DNA of 64,000 nucleotides from Oceanisphaera psychrotolerans (GTDB lineage Bacteria > Pseudomonadota > Gammaproteobacteria > Enterobacterales > Aeromonadaceae), in NCBI RefSeq assembly GCF_001870485.1, contig NZ_MDKE01000068.1, positions 62,001-126,000 of the forward strand, written 5' to 3'. A program made the translations under genes and the position numbers. Of the stretch, positions 17,392 to 27,306 are shown in pieces (position 1 is the first letter of the stretch; every line of letters starts with the position of its first letter). The notes under the pieces were generated by a model. The model ran no database searches. It was not told the origin of the DNA and worked only from the letters and a program-made list of their open reading frames with translations.

Positions 17392-18300
17392 TTACGCGTG
17401 TTTTTTGACGTCGCCATCGCCGTCGCCATCGCCGTGATCGGCCCCGTCATGGGTCAGTTCGATGAAGCGTGGGTGCTGGCGTAACGGTTCGAATTCCTCG
17501 TCTTCGGCCGCCACATTGCGCAGATGCACATTGTTCTGCACCGCCAGCTCCAGATCCGACAGTGCCTGCTCTTCATGACCCACGCCCGCATGGGCACAGG
17601 CGCGCTGATAGAGCGCGTGAGCGTTCTGCTGGTCTACCTGCAGCACCCGGTTGCACAGGCTCAAGGCCCACTGGCGCTCGTTCATCATCAGGGCGGCGTC
17701 GGCCTTGTGGGTGAGGGCATCCAGATCGCCGGGCTTGATGTCCAGGATCTGATCGTAGATGTCTATTTTAGCCTGGGGGCTTTGCTCCTGGCCGGCGCGC
17801 AACCACAGGCCGTGAATTTCCTGGAATCGTTCTATTTCCCGGTAGTTCTCCGCAATTACCTTGGTTTTTCGCTGTAGTTCACGTTCTATTTGTTTCAGCT
17901 TGTGCTCGTAGGTGCTGGTGATTTTCTTCATCTCGGTTTCGGCATATTCCCGGGCGGTCTTTTTCAGTTCCCGCAGTGATTGCCAGCCGACGATGGCCAG
18001 CACCGAGGCGGCACCGGCCAGCAGGTAGAAAAAATAGGTCACGGTCACGTTGGCGTAACTCATCGCCTTGTCGGCGACCGCCAGTTCTTTTTGTACCACC
18101 TCTTCGGTCACGTTGACCTGAAAACGGGCCATTTCGGTCCGTAACGCCTTCAGCTCATCCAGTATATAGCGCTCCATGAAGGGCGTGAGCGGGATGCGGA
18201 CTTCTGCCGTGTCCTCTGCGGCGGGCTCGACAGGTTTTTCCTGCGCGAACAGGGGCAGGGAGACGATAGAAAGCAAGAGGGGTATCAATAATTTGGTCAT
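17392..18300 (-). CDS. Exported/membrane TPR protein of unknown function
   Basis: 302 residues from the ATG at 18300; a TTG start at 18330 is the alternative. A signal peptide (MTKLLIPLLLSIVSLPLFAQ) is followed by an acidic Pro-rich segment, a helical stretch, one membrane helix (about residues 83-103, VTYFFYLLAGAASVLAIVG), a long charged coiled coil (about 105-165) and tetratricopeptide-like repeats (about 165-280). The tail is a DG-rich run encoded by a short tandem repeat. With the signal peptide cleaved or acting as an anchor, the TPR region would face the cytoplasm. I do not recognise a named family. It lies between the maoP-like gene and the cold-shock gene. Confidence 0.75.
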   Translation of the reverse strand: MTKLLIPLLLSIVSLPLFAQEKPVEPAAEDTAEVRIPLTPFMERYILDELKALRTEMARFQVNVTEEVVQKELAVADKAMSYANVTVTYFFYLLAGAASVLAIVGWQSLRELKKTAREYAETEMKKITSTYEHKLKQIERELQRKTKVIAENYREIERFQEIHGLWLRAGQEQSPQAKIDIYDQILDIKPGDLDALTHKADAALMMNERQWALSLCNRVLQVDQQNAHALYQRACAHAGVGHEEQALSDLELAVQNNVHLRNVAAEDEEFEPLRQHPRFIELTHDGADHGDGDGDGDVKKHA

Positions 18301-18382
18301 GGGGTACCTGACTGAAGGATAAGAGCTCAAAACCTAGCCGGCGCAGGATAACCCGAGGATGATTTGTGTTCAAACAATGACT

Positions 18383-18404
18383 AGGCGGCACTGGGGTGCC
18401 GCCT
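18383..18404 (-). terminator. Terminator-like hairpin after cold-shock gene
   Basis: Perfect 8-bp stem (AGGCGGCA with TGCCGCCT, loop CTGGGG) just past the stop of the minus-strand csp gene. The tail TAGTCATTGTTTG is only moderately T-rich. Confidence 0.7.
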
Positions 18405-18413
18405 GATAAGGGA

Positions 18414-18623
18414 TCAAACCAGTTCTACTTCTTCAGCCTGGGGGCCTTTTTTACCCTGGGTGACCACAAAGCTGACCGGCTGACCTTCCTGCAGGGTTTT
18501 GAAGCCATCACCCTGTATTGAGGAAAAATGCACAAACAGATCCGGCCCGGACGCCCGGGTGATGAATCCAAACCCTTTTTCCTCGTTGAACCATTTTACG
18601 GTTCCTGTTTCTTTCGTACTCAT
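18414..18623 (-). CDS. Cold-shock domain protein (CspA family)
   Basis: 69 residues, one cold-shock OB-fold domain. The ATG at 18623 was chosen because the family starts [16 protein letters not shown], with RNP1 (KGFGFI) and RNP2 (LFVHF) both intact; the 16 extra codons of the longer reading lie in the leader. These proteins bind single-stranded RNA and melt secondary structure, often under cold or stress conditions. It diverges from ectA across 290 bases. Which paralogue (CspA, C, D or E) cannot be assigned. Confidence 0.93.
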   Translation of the reverse strand: MSTKETGTVKWFNEEKGFGFITRASGPDLFVHFSSIQGDGFKTLQEGQPVSFVVTQGKKGPQAEEVELV

Positions 18624-18913
18624 AGTGTGTATCCGATTTGGTCTGACAAGGTGGAGATAACGCATCGCCACTGCATTGATAGTAGCAGCTCACCGTCAGG
18701 GGGATCCGTGAAGCCGCTAATTTCCCCGTGTTATCAGGGCTTGGAGTGGTTTCGATCGTGCCCTAATGACGAGAATTTTAGTCATGTCACTATGGTAAAA
18801 TGCATGCTGTTCAAATTAATTTAACAGAGATTAGGTTGCAATTTATCAATGGTTTGTTAGGTTAATAAGGGATTTTTACTTAGCCCACTAACTAAAACAG
18901 TTTAGGACTATAA
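18624..18913. promoter_or_regulatory. Shared csp/ectA upstream region
   Basis: This 290-base divergent region should hold both promoters and the csp leader. The ectA-proximal part (18770-18900) is markedly AT-rich compared with the genes around it. TTGCAA at 18836 is a possible -35 element, but no good -10 box follows at 16-18 bases. No ectR-type MarR gene is adjacent. No ORF or structured RNA was supported. Confidence 0.4.
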
Positions 18914-19432
18914 ATGATTGCTACGGACACGGATACGACCATTGATTTGCAACTGCTGTTGCGCCATCCCAAGTCTACCGACGGTCATCGGGTGAATAGC
19001 CTGATCGCCCGCTGTAAACCGCTGGACACCAACTCCACCTACTGCAATCTGCTGCAATGCCTGCATTTTGCCGACACCTGTATGTTGGCCGAGGATGAAG
19101 ACGGCTCACTGCTGGGGTTTATCTCTGCCTACCGCAAACCCTCTGAGCCAAGCACCCTGTTTGTTTGGCAGGTAGCCATAGATAAACGTGCCCGCGGTGA
19201 AGGACTGGGTCGCACTCTGCTCGATACCCTGCTGGGTTCTGATGCCTGTGCCGACGTTACCCATGTCGAAACCACCATCACCGCCGATAACGCCCCTTCC
19301 TGGGGATTGTTTGAAAGCCTGGCCAACAGTCAGGGCACAGGTCAGGGCGCACGCCAGGTGCTGTTCGACCAGAAGCGTCACTTCAACGGTGGCAGCAGCA
19401 GCGAAATCCTCTACCGCATTGCCCTCGGCTGA
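18914..19432 (+). CDS. ectA: L-2,4-diaminobutyrate N-acetyltransferase
   Basis: 172 residues, a single GNAT domain. The acetyl-CoA motif VAIDKRARGEGLGRTLLD lies near residue 87. It transfers acetyl from acetyl-CoA to diaminobutyrate, the second dedicated step of ectoine synthesis. First gene of ectA-ectB-ectC-ask_ect, with 74 bases to ectB. The N-terminal LRHPKSTDGHRVNSLIARC stretch is characteristic of EctA. Transcription is expected to rise with salinity, but no specific operator is visible. Confidence 0.96.
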   Translation: MIATDTDTTIDLQLLLRHPKSTDGHRVNSLIARCKPLDTNSTYCNLLQCLHFADTCMLAEDEDGSLLGFISAYRKPSEPSTLFVWQVAIDKRARGEGLGRTLLDTLLGSDACADVTHVETTITADNAPSWGLFESLANSQGTGQGARQVLFDQKRHFNGGSSSEILYRIALG

Positions 19433-19497
19433 TCCTGTCGGCCGACCCTCAGTATTTTTCTAATTTTACCTTTTGAGATTTGAACTCAGGACTTTAA

Positions 19498-20777
<1,280 letters not shown>

Positions 20778-20838
20778 GCTCAGTTTTTCTGGCTGAAGGT
20801 TTAATGCCGGTGTCCCTTATCCGCAAAATGATTTTCAC

Positions 20839-20856
20839 TGCCCGCCCAGGCGGGCA
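20839..20856 (+). other. GC hairpin between ectB and ectC
   Basis: TGCCCGCC pairs with GGCGGGCA around a CA centre, in the 106-base gap between ectB and ectC. No T-run follows, so it is more likely an mRNA-processing or stability element than a terminator. The ectC Shine-Dalgarno (GAAAGGAA) lies about 17 bases downstream. Confidence 0.6.
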
Positions 20857-20883
20857 AGAGCAGAATAAAAGAAAGGAAATACC

Positions 20884-21282
20884 ATGATCGTACGTACTCT
20901 TGCCGAATGTGAACAAAGCGAACGTCGCGTCCAGTCCGAAACCGGCACCTGGGAAAGCACCCGCATGTTGCTGAAAGACGACAACATGGGCTTTTCGTTT
21001 CACATCACCACCATCTACGCCAATACCGAGACTCACATCCATTACCAGAACCATCTGGAGTCGGTGTACTGCATGAGCGGCAACGGTGAAATAGAAGATC
21101 TGGCCGATGGCAAAATCTACCCCATCCAGCCCGGCACCCTCTATATCCTCGACCAGCACGACAATCATCTGCTGCGGGGCGGCAGCGAAGACATGAAACT
21201 GGCCTGCGTGTTCAATCCGCCGCTGACCGGCAAGGAAGTGCACGATGCCGATGGTGTCTATGCGCTGGAAACCGAAGCCTGA
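20884..21282 (+). CDS. ectC: L-ectoine synthase
   Basis: 132 residues, one cupin domain. The metal-binding region [19 protein letters not shown] and the later [15 protein letters not shown] are typical EctC motifs. It cyclises N-gamma-acetyl-diaminobutyrate to ectoine with loss of water, in the cytoplasm. Good Shine-Dalgarno GAAAGGAA. No ectD hydroxylase gene follows, so the pathway as seen ends at ectoine rather than hydroxyectoine, unless ectD lies elsewhere. Confidence 0.97.
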   Translation: MIVRTLAECEQSERRVQSETGTWESTRMLLKDDNMGFSFHITTIYANTETHIHYQNHLESVYCMSGNGEIEDLADGKIYPIQPGTLYILDQHDNHLLRGGSEDMKLACVFNPPLTGKEVHDADGVYALETEA

Positions 21283-21291
21283 ATCAAGTCC

Positions 21292-21376
21292 ATCGGGGGC
21301 CAGGCCCCCGATTCCGGACATTTTCACTGGGCAGGGCTTCACTTCGGGGAACGCATCCAGGCCCACTGAAAATGTG
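21292..21376 (+). other. Two consecutive hairpins between ectC and ask_ect
   Basis: A perfect 9-bp stem (ATCGGGGGC, loop CAG, GCCCCCGAT) at 21292-21312 is followed by a long hairpin whose arms ACATTTTCACTGGGC (21318-21332) and GCCCACTGAAAATGT (21362-21376) match at 14 of 15 positions. No poly-T tract follows. They fill most of the 135-base gap and could reduce or separate expression of ask_ect from ectABC. Confidence 0.6.
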
Positions 21377-21417
21377 CGACCACGACGACCACAGAACAAG
21401 AATTCAAGGGAGTAATA

Positions 21418-22854
21418 GTGTCACACACAGTAGAAAAGATTGGCGGCACCTCAATGAGTCAGTATCGGGCAGTACGGGACAATATCGTGCTGCACAAGCG
21501 CAAGCCCGGTGGCTATTATCAGCGCATGCTGGTGGTCTCTGCCTTTGGCGGCATCACCGACGGCCTGCTGGAGTGCAAGCGTACCGGCGCCCCCGGTGTC
21601 TATGCCACCTATGCGGATGCGGAAGACGACAGCGCCTGGGAACAGGCTCTGGACAACGTAAGTACCCGTATGGCTCAAATCAACAGGGAAATGTTCGGCA
21701 ACACCCCGGAGCGGGCGCAGGCCGACTCTTTTCTGCAGGAGCGTATCGCTGGTATTCGTGACTGTTTGCATCATTTGCGCCAGGTTTGCGCCTTCGGCCA
21801 GTTTCAGTTGGCCGAACAGCTGCAGACCATCCGCGAGTTGCTGGCGGCCATGGGTGAGGCGCACAGCGCCCACAACATGGTGCTGTATCTGCGCCAGAGC
21901 GGTGTGAATGCGGTATTGATGGATCTGACCGGCTGGCGCACCGACGAGGCCCTGCCGCTGGATCAGGCGCTGGAACAGGCCATGGAGCGGGTCGATCTGT
22001 CCAGTCAGCTGCCGGTGGTGACCGGTTATGCCCACTGCGAAGAAGGGCTGATGAGCCGCTTCGACCGGGGTTACAGCGAGATGACCTTCAGCCGGCTGGC
22101 GGTGCTGACCGGTGCTCGCGAGGCCATTATCCACAAGGAATATCACTTGAGCAGCGCCGACCCGCGACTGGCGGGTGAAGAGCAGGTGATCCCCATCGGT
22201 CGTACCAACTACGACGTGACCGATCAGCTGTCCAATCTGGGCATGGAGGCTATTCACCCCCAGGCCGCCAAGGGCCTGCGCCAGCAGGACATTCCGCTGC
22301 GGGTGCGCAATACCTTCGAACCGGATCATGAAGGCACCCTGATCACCACCGACTATCGTAGTCCCTCACCCTGTGTGGAAATGGTGGCCGGTCGTCGGAA
22401 CCTGTTTGCGGTGGAGCTGTTCGATCAGGACATGGTGGGCCGGGTATCTCATTACGCCGAGTGCTTTACCGACGAGCTGGACCGGATGAAGCTGAATCTG
22501 GTGGCCAAAGACATGAATGCCAATACCCTGACCTATTATGTGTCCGGCAACCGCAAGAAGGTTCGCCGTCTGGTCAGTGCCCTGCAGCATCGGTTTGACA
22601 ATGCCGACGTGAATACCCACAAGGTATCGCTGGTATCGGCGGTGGGCAGCGACATGAGCATTCCGGGTCTGCTGGCCCGCTCGGTGGCGGCCCTGAACAA
22701 GGCCAATGTGCCGGTGCGGGCGGTACACCAGTCGCTGCGCGCGGTGGAAATGCAGTTTATCGTCGACGACGAATACTACGAGCAGGCGGTGGTTTCCCTG
22801 CACGACGAACTGGTGCAGACCCATGCCGAAACGGTCGCACTGGCGGTGGCCTGA
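21418..22854 (+). CDS. ask_ect: Aspartate kinase of the ectoine pathway
   Basis: 478 residues. The GTG at 21418 has an AAGGGAG Shine-Dalgarno five bases upstream. The kinase motif VEKIGGTSMSQY is at the N-terminus, and the catalytic region TDEALPLDQ and RGYSEMTFSRLAVLTGA follow. C-terminal ACT-like domains begin near residue 330. Ask_Ect isoforms are found beside ectABC and are usually insensitive to the feedback inhibition that controls housekeeping aspartokinases, so aspartate can be drawn into ectoine. The feedback property is family knowledge, not visible here. Confidence 0.95.
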   Translation: MSHTVEKIGGTSMSQYRAVRDNIVLHKRKPGGYYQRMLVVSAFGGITDGLLECKRTGAPGVYATYADAEDDSAWEQALDNVSTRMAQINREMFGNTPERAQADSFLQERIAGIRDCLHHLRQVCAFGQFQLAEQLQTIRELLAAMGEAHSAHNMVLYLRQSGVNAVLMDLTGWRTDEALPLDQALEQAMERVDLSSQLPVVTGYAHCEEGLMSRFDRGYSEMTFSRLAVLTGAREAIIHKEYHLSSADPRLAGEEQVIPIGRTNYDVTDQLSNLGMEAIHPQAAKGLRQQDIPLRVRNTFEPDHEGTLITTDYRSPSPCVEMVAGRRNLFAVELFDQDMVGRVSHYAECFTDELDRMKLNLVAKDMNANTLTYYVSGNRKKVRRLVSALQHRFDNADVNTHKVSLVSAVGSDMSIPGLLARSVAALNKANVPVRAVHQSLRAVEMQFIVDDEYYEQAVVSLHDELVQTHAETVALAVA

Positions 22855-22880
22855 TCACTCATTGCCATCAATAACACGCC

Positions 22881-22958
22881 GCCCCTGCGAAGGCAGGGGC
22901 CCGGTGCGGGGCCTGCACATTGCGGGCGCCGTTCATGGATGCCTGCCTTCGCAGGCAT
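22881..22958. repeat. REP-like pair of inverted hairpins (BIME-type)
   Basis: Two 8-bp perfect hairpins 38 bases apart: GCCCCTGC-GAAG-GCAGGGGC at 22881-22900 and ATGCCTGC-CTTC-GCAGGCAT at 22939-22958. The core CCTGCGAAGGCAGG of the first is the reverse complement of the core of the second, so they are inverted copies of one unit. They lie in the gap after ask_ect, where such elements often act as transcript ends. Confidence 0.8.
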
Positions 22959-23062
22959 GATCAATCAAACCCGCACCGCCCACGCTTCACCCCCTTAGTC
23001 TTCCCTGCCTCCCCACTTTTTGGCACACTGAACCCTTGTTTTCTGCAATCCGGACTCTTTCA

Positions 23063-23344
23063 ATGGCAAAACGTGCCTGTGCCCTGCATATCCTGGTAAA
23101 AACCGAAGCCGAATGCCTGGCGATCAAACAGCAGCTCGACAAGGGCGGCGACTTCCACAAACTCGCCAAAAAGCACTCCACCTGTCCTTCCGGCAAGCGC
23201 GGCGGCGATCTGGGTGAATTCAACAAGGGCGACATGGTGGGCCCGTTCGACAAGGCGGTGTTCAGCGGCCCCGAGCTGGCCATTCAGGGACCGGTGAAAA
23301 CCCGTTTCGGCTATCATCTGATCAAGGTGTTGTATCGCAACTGA
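23063..23344 (+). CDS. ppiC: Peptidyl-prolyl cis-trans isomerase C (parvulin)
   Basis: 93 residues, the exact size of E. coli PpiC and highly similar throughout ([20 protein letters not shown]; ending [12 protein letters not shown]). A single cytoplasmic parvulin domain without signal peptide; it speeds proline isomerisation in protein folding. The ATG at 23063 was chosen over one nine codons upstream because the family starts [13 protein letters not shown]. The next gene starts 32 bases downstream. Confidence 0.96.
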   Translation: MAKRACALHILVKTEAECLAIKQQLDKGGDFHKLAKKHSTCPSGKRGGDLGEFNKGDMVGPFDKAVFSGPELAIQGPVKTRFGYHLIKVLYRN

Positions 23345-23376
23345 TCGGTACAGCCGCTGATCACCGAGGATAGCGC

Positions 23377-24999
23377 ATGTTTCTCGAGCACATTCAGATC
23401 AGAAATTTCATGGGCCTCAATCAGCTGTCGTTGACCCTCAATCAGAGCACGGCACTGATGGGCGAGAATGCCTGGGGTAAAACCAGTCTGTTTCGCGCGC
23501 TGTGGCGACTGATGGGGCAGGGCGGTTGCTGCTACCAGTTTGTCGACGAGGACTTTTACCGGCCGGAGCCGGGCGAGACGATCGACGAACTGCAAATCGT
23601 GCTCAGTTACCGTGAGCACCGGCCTGGCATCAGCGAGCATTCGGCCCGACTGGCTCGGCTGGAGCCGGTATGGATAAAGCACAAGGACAGTTTTCACCGG
23701 GTACATTACCGGGCGCGGGCGAAGCGCACGGCCGAGGGCATTGTCAGCGAACACGACTTTGTGGACGGTGCCGGCCTGCCCATCGAGCTGGACGATGCCC
23801 ATAAACTGGTGCACTACCTGATTGAAATGAATCCGATATTCCGCCTGCGTGACTCTCGCGGCACGCCGCAGGATCTGCCCATCGTCAATCTGAACGGCGA
23901 TTACGAGCAATTGCTGACCCGGCTGAGTGAGCAGCTGGCGGAAGAAGAAGAGCTGAGCCAGCGGGATATCAAGGCGGGTCTGGATGCGGTGCGCCAACTG
24001 TTTGAACACTACTTCACGCCTCAGGGCGCCACCAGCCGGGCTCCCAGGCGGGCGCGGGACATTGCCATTCACCCGGTGACCCTGAGCCAGTTGGGCAAGC
24101 TGAACGACTGGCAGCCGATGGGCGAAGAAAGCGGCCTGTCGCTGGCGTTGTCGGCGGTGGCCCGCACCATACTGCAGGCGCGGGGCGGGCGCCCCATCGA
24201 AGTAGGATCCCGGCCCATGCTGTTGATTGAAGACCCCGAAAGCCGCCTGCATCCCACCATGCTGGCGGTGACCTGGGGCATTCTGGAGCGTTTTCCGGGG
24301 CAGAAGCTGGTGACCACCAATTCCGGCGATCTGCTGTCGGCCTTTCCGCTCAATCACCTGCGCCGGCTGGTGCGGGCCGAGCACGAAACCCTGAGCTTTC
24401 AGATTGGCAATGAAAAATACAGCAGCGAAGACATGCGCCGCATCGCCTTTCATGTGCGCATCAACAGACCCATGTCGCTGTTTGCTCGCTATTGGTTGCT
24501 GGTAGAAGGGGAAACCGAGATCTGGCTGTTGAACGAGCTGGCCCGTATCTGCGGTTATGTACTGCCTGCCGAGGGCGTGCGTATCATCGAATTTGCCCAG
24601 TGTGGCCTCAGTCCTCTGATCAAGGTGGCGCGAGATTTCGGCATCGGCTGGCATCTGCTGACCGATGGCGACGAAGCCGGGCAGAAATACGCTCAGGGCG
24701 TTCGTAGTTTGTTGCGCGGCGAGCGGGAAGAGGAGCATCTGACGGTGCTGCCGCGGGTCGACATCGAACATTACCTGTTTGATAACGGCCTGGAGTCGGT
24801 GTTTAGAGAAGAAGCACAAATCCACGACAAACATACCCCACCCTCCCGCATTATCGAGCGAGCCCTCAGTCGGCGCAGCAAGCCGGGCATGGCGCTGGCG
24901 GTGGTGGAAGCCATCGAGCTGCAGGGCGTGCAGCTGGTGCCGGTGGAATTGCGGCGCATCTTTGCCCGCATGGTCGCGATTGCCCGCCGACAGCGGTAG
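23377..24999 (+). CDS. ybjD: OLD-family ATP-dependent nuclease, YbjD type (DUF2813)
   Basis: 540 residues. The N-terminal SMC-like ATPase half has Walker A MGENAWGKTSLFRAL near residue 28 and a signature/Walker B region LLIEDPESRLHPTML near 285. The C-terminal half is a TOPRIM domain: LLVEGETEIWLL near 377, with the metal-binding Glu, and LLTDGDEAGQKYA near 430. This architecture defines the overcoming-lysogenisation-defect (OLD) nucleases; E. coli YbjD is the chromosomal relative. Its cellular role is not established. The codon use and GC content match neighbouring genes, so it looks resident, unlike the ATPase gene at 63726. Confidence 0.9.
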   Translation: MFLEHIQIRNFMGLNQLSLTLNQSTALMGENAWGKTSLFRALWRLMGQGGCCYQFVDEDFYRPEPGETIDELQIVLSYREHRPGISEHSARLARLEPVWIKHKDSFHRVHYRARAKRTAEGIVSEHDFVDGAGLPIELDDAHKLVHYLIEMNPIFRLRDSRGTPQDLPIVNLNGDYEQLLTRLSEQLAEEEELSQRDIKAGLDAVRQLFEHYFTPQGATSRAPRRARDIAIHPVTLSQLGKLNDWQPMGEESGLSLALSAVARTILQARGGRPIEVGSRPMLLIEDPESRLHPTMLAVTWGILERFPGQKLVTTNSGDLLSAFPLNHLRRLVRAEHETLSFQIGNEKYSSEDMRRIAFHVRINRPMSLFARYWLLVEGETEIWLLNELARICGYVLPAEGVRIIEFAQCGLSPLIKVARDFGIGWHLLTDGDEAGQKYAQGVRSLLRGEREEEHLTVLPRVDIEHYLFDNGLESVFREEAQIHDKHTPPSRIIERALSRRSKPGMALAVVEAIELQGVQLVPVELRRIFARMVAIARRQR

Positions 25000-25031
25000 A
25001 ATGCACGGGTTTATTTTCCGGAGAATCATCG

Positions 25032-25769
25032 ATGACTGAATTGTTGCCGGCGCGATTGTTTGCGCCACTGGCATTAACCGCCATTGCGGCGCTGGGCCTG
25101 CTGCTGTGGGTATTGAAAAACGGCGATCTGTGTCCCGGTCAGCGGCGGCGCATCGGCGATGGTTTGCTGTCGGCATGGGCGGTATTTGGTCTGGCGTTGA
25201 TGCTGGGAGTGGAAGCCGCCGTACCGGCGCCCCTGCTGTGGCTGGGCGCAGTGGCGCTGGCGACCGGTCTGGGCTCCGTATTGTATCAGGCCCGGCTGCA
25301 GGGCAAGCGCAGTCTGCCGTTAAGCTGGCACATACCGGCACTGGTCCTGGCGCTGGGCTGCGGCCTCTGGATCGTCATCATGATGGGGCCGGCGGCACTG
25401 CTGGCGGCCGGTGCCGGTGGCTGTGTCTTTGCTCATTTGATCATGGTGCGCGCCAAACATCGTCTGCAGGCCTTCAATACCCTGCTGCCGCTGGCGGGTA
25501 TCGTCTTTGCCATGGGATGGTTGCTGTGGTTGCTGCTGCAGACCCTGATGGTACAGGACAACCTGGCCCGGCCGGACATGGGTCTCCTGATTGTGCCCTT
25601 CGTGCAGATGAGTGCGGCCGTGCTGGTGGGATCCATCATCTGGTTGCTGCCCCTGTTGCGAAAAGAACAGACGAAACCACCAGTCATTTCGGTTGCCGCC
25701 TTGTTAATCCTGGGTGCTCTGACCATAGGGCAGGGCATTCTCTGGCAATTTCCGGTTAACATTAGTTAA
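25032..25769 (+). CDS. Multi-spanning membrane protein, unknown family
   Basis: 245 residues with about eight hydrophobic segments, starting MTELLPARLFAPLALTAIAA, with a short cytoplasmic loop (NGDLCPGQRRR) after the first. It starts 32 bases after ybjD, so it may share its transcript. A CCGGAG Shine-Dalgarno lies about eight bases before the ATG. No catalytic motif was recognised and I cannot name a family. Confidence 0.75.
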   Translation: MTELLPARLFAPLALTAIAALGLLLWVLKNGDLCPGQRRRIGDGLLSAWAVFGLALMLGVEAAVPAPLLWLGAVALATGLGSVLYQARLQGKRSLPLSWHIPALVLALGCGLWIVIMMGPAALLAAGAGGCVFAHLIMVRAKHRLQAFNTLLPLAGIVFAMGWLLWLLLQTLMVQDNLARPDMGLLIVPFVQMSAAVLVGSIIWLLPLLRKEQTKPPVISVAALLILGALTIGQGILWQFPVNIS

Positions 25770-25861
25770 ACAGAGAAAATTTGCGGTAAATCACAAATTT
25801 TTCTCGTTGTACTTGCCTATTGGCCCAACCTAGAATCCGCGCCTCAAAATCCGGAGGCGCC

Positions 25862-26997
25862 ATGTACTTAATCCCCCTTTATACGCACTTGACCTTGCTT
25901 ACCCTGGGTAACGCCTTTTTGGTGACCCTGGTGGCCGTCTATTTGAATGGTCAGGGGGCGCCGGCGGCGCAGATTGGTCTGGTGGGCTCGGCGTTTTATC
26001 TGGGCATGCTGGGCGCGAGTTTTTTCGCCGATAAACTGATCGAGCGGCTGGGCCACGTGCGCTCCCTGGTCTTGTGTTGTCTGACGCTGACGCTGGCTGC
26101 CATGGCACTGACCTGGACCAGCCTGTTACCGGTCTGGCTGTTGCTGCGGGTACTGGCAGGCATGGCGGCGGCCGTCAGTTTTGTGGCGGTAGAAAGCTGG
26201 GTACTGGGCGTGGCACCGCTGCATCGTCGTTCCAGTGCCATGGCGCGTTACATGCTTATCTATTACTTCAGCTACGGTATCAGTCAGCTGTTTATCGACT
26301 GGATCCCGACTGCCGGATTAAGTGGTTTCTGGCTGGCTTCCGGCCTCTGTGCCCTGGCGACCTTCCCTCTGCTGTGGGCCAGACGGCCGGACTTGAGTGC
26401 CGAGGCTGGCGCCAATGCCAACAGCGGCAAGCCACCGCGTGCCGACCGGGCCCTGGGGCTGGCCGGTTGTCTGGTGGCGGGCATGCTGCTCGGTGCCCTC
26501 TATGCACTGATGCCCATTCAGCTGCAACAGCTGGCGTTGGGAGATGAAATCGGTCTTTACATGGCCTGGTTGATCCTCTGTGGCATGGCGTTTCAGCTGC
26601 CTAACGGTACCCTGGCCGACAAGTTCGGCAAGCGCACCATGATGGTGGTGCAAACCATGATGATTGGCGCCGGTTGTCTGCTGCTGTGGGAGTTCGATGG
26701 CAAGGGCGCATGATCATGGCGTTTGCACTGCTGGGGGCGGGCGGCTTTACCCTTTATCCCACCACCATGTCCTATGCCTGCGGCAAGATGCACGGTCGAG
26801 CCCTGGTGAGAATGACCCAGAAGCTGATGTTCAGCTACAGTATCGGTTCGCTCACCGGCCCTATGGTCGCGGGCATGATGCTGGAAAAGTTCCATACCGG
26901 TCTGTTCCTGTTTGTTATCCTGCTGGTGGCCGGCTGGGCGCTGTGGCTGTTGCTGATGCGCCTGCTGACCGACAAGCCGGTGGGCACCACCATTTAA
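25862..26997 (+). pseudogene. YcaD-like MFS transporter, interrupted by one frameshift
   Basis: The ATG at 25862 has a GGAGGCGCC Shine-Dalgarno; an in-frame codon 14 triplets upstream is less likely. The first frame encodes eight or so membrane segments with LVAVYLNGQGAPAAQIGLVG and the loop YFADKL-like FFADKLIERLGHVRS, ending at 26713. The last segments are in the next frame (GAGGFTLYPTTMSYACGKM), which closely resembles E. coli YcaD. One base is missing near 26711 in GGGCGCATG; adding it joins both frames into a 378-residue major-facilitator protein. Substrate unknown. A single-base sequencing deletion is likely. Confidence 0.82.
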
Positions 26998-27027
26998 GCT
27001 TGTAGGTGTGTTTTCTTTGTTACGGCA

Positions 27028-27051
27028 ACGGCCGGCCCTTGGGCCGGCCGT
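27028..27051 (+). terminator. Terminator-like hairpin after ycaD-like gene
   Basis: An 11-bp perfect stem (ACGGCCGGCCC with GGGCCGGCCGT) separated by two T residues, 30 bases after the stop. The tail TGTGGTTTC is only partly T-rich. Confidence 0.7.
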
Positions 27052-27165
27052 TGTGGTTTCTGGCCTCCGTCGATGTACCGGAACCATCAAGCTCCGAGCT
27101 TATTTCTGCCTTTATACCCATCGCATTAAATATTCGATCTTTTTGACGGTCATGCCCATCTCGGA

Positions 27166-27260
27166 CAAAGGGTCTACTCCGCCGACTCGCCGTAAATCCA
27201 TCCTTGGAGGCTCAGCCGCACCATCCGTGGTGCGGATGGTCGGCTGAGCAGATCCCTTTG
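27166..27260 (+). repeat. Structured dispersed repeat, copy 1
   Basis: Outer stem: CAAAGGGTCTACTCCGCCGAC (27166-27186, in two blocks CAAAGGGTCT and ACTCCGCCGAC) pairs with 27239-27260 at 19 positions plus one bulge. Inside lie two hairpins with TCCN loops: TCCA-TCCT-TGGA and CCGCACCA-TCCG-TGGTGCGG. Conserved joints with the other copies: CGCCGTAAA, GGCTC and GGTCGGC. No coding potential is apparent. Copies 2 and 3 are at 56529-56623 and, inverted, 27307-27441. Confidence 0.85.
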
Positions 27261-27306
27261 CCCTCCTTGATGCTGCAGAGTCACCTGCTGGCACTGCCTG
27301 CTGGCC

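Noticed and set aside
18836-18866. Sigma-70 promoter for ectA
   Set aside because: TTGCAA is acceptable as a -35 box, but no hexamer at 16-18 bases resembles a -10 box, so it is not listed as a promoter feature.
22855-23062. CRISPR-like repeats after ask_ect
   Set aside because: Only two hairpin units in inverted orientation, with no regular spacers; this is a REP-like pair.
23377-24999. Phage-defence (Gabija-like) role for the OLD-family gene at 23377
   Set aside because: It matches chromosomal YbjD in full, has host-like composition and no partner helicase beside it, so a resident nuclease is the better call.
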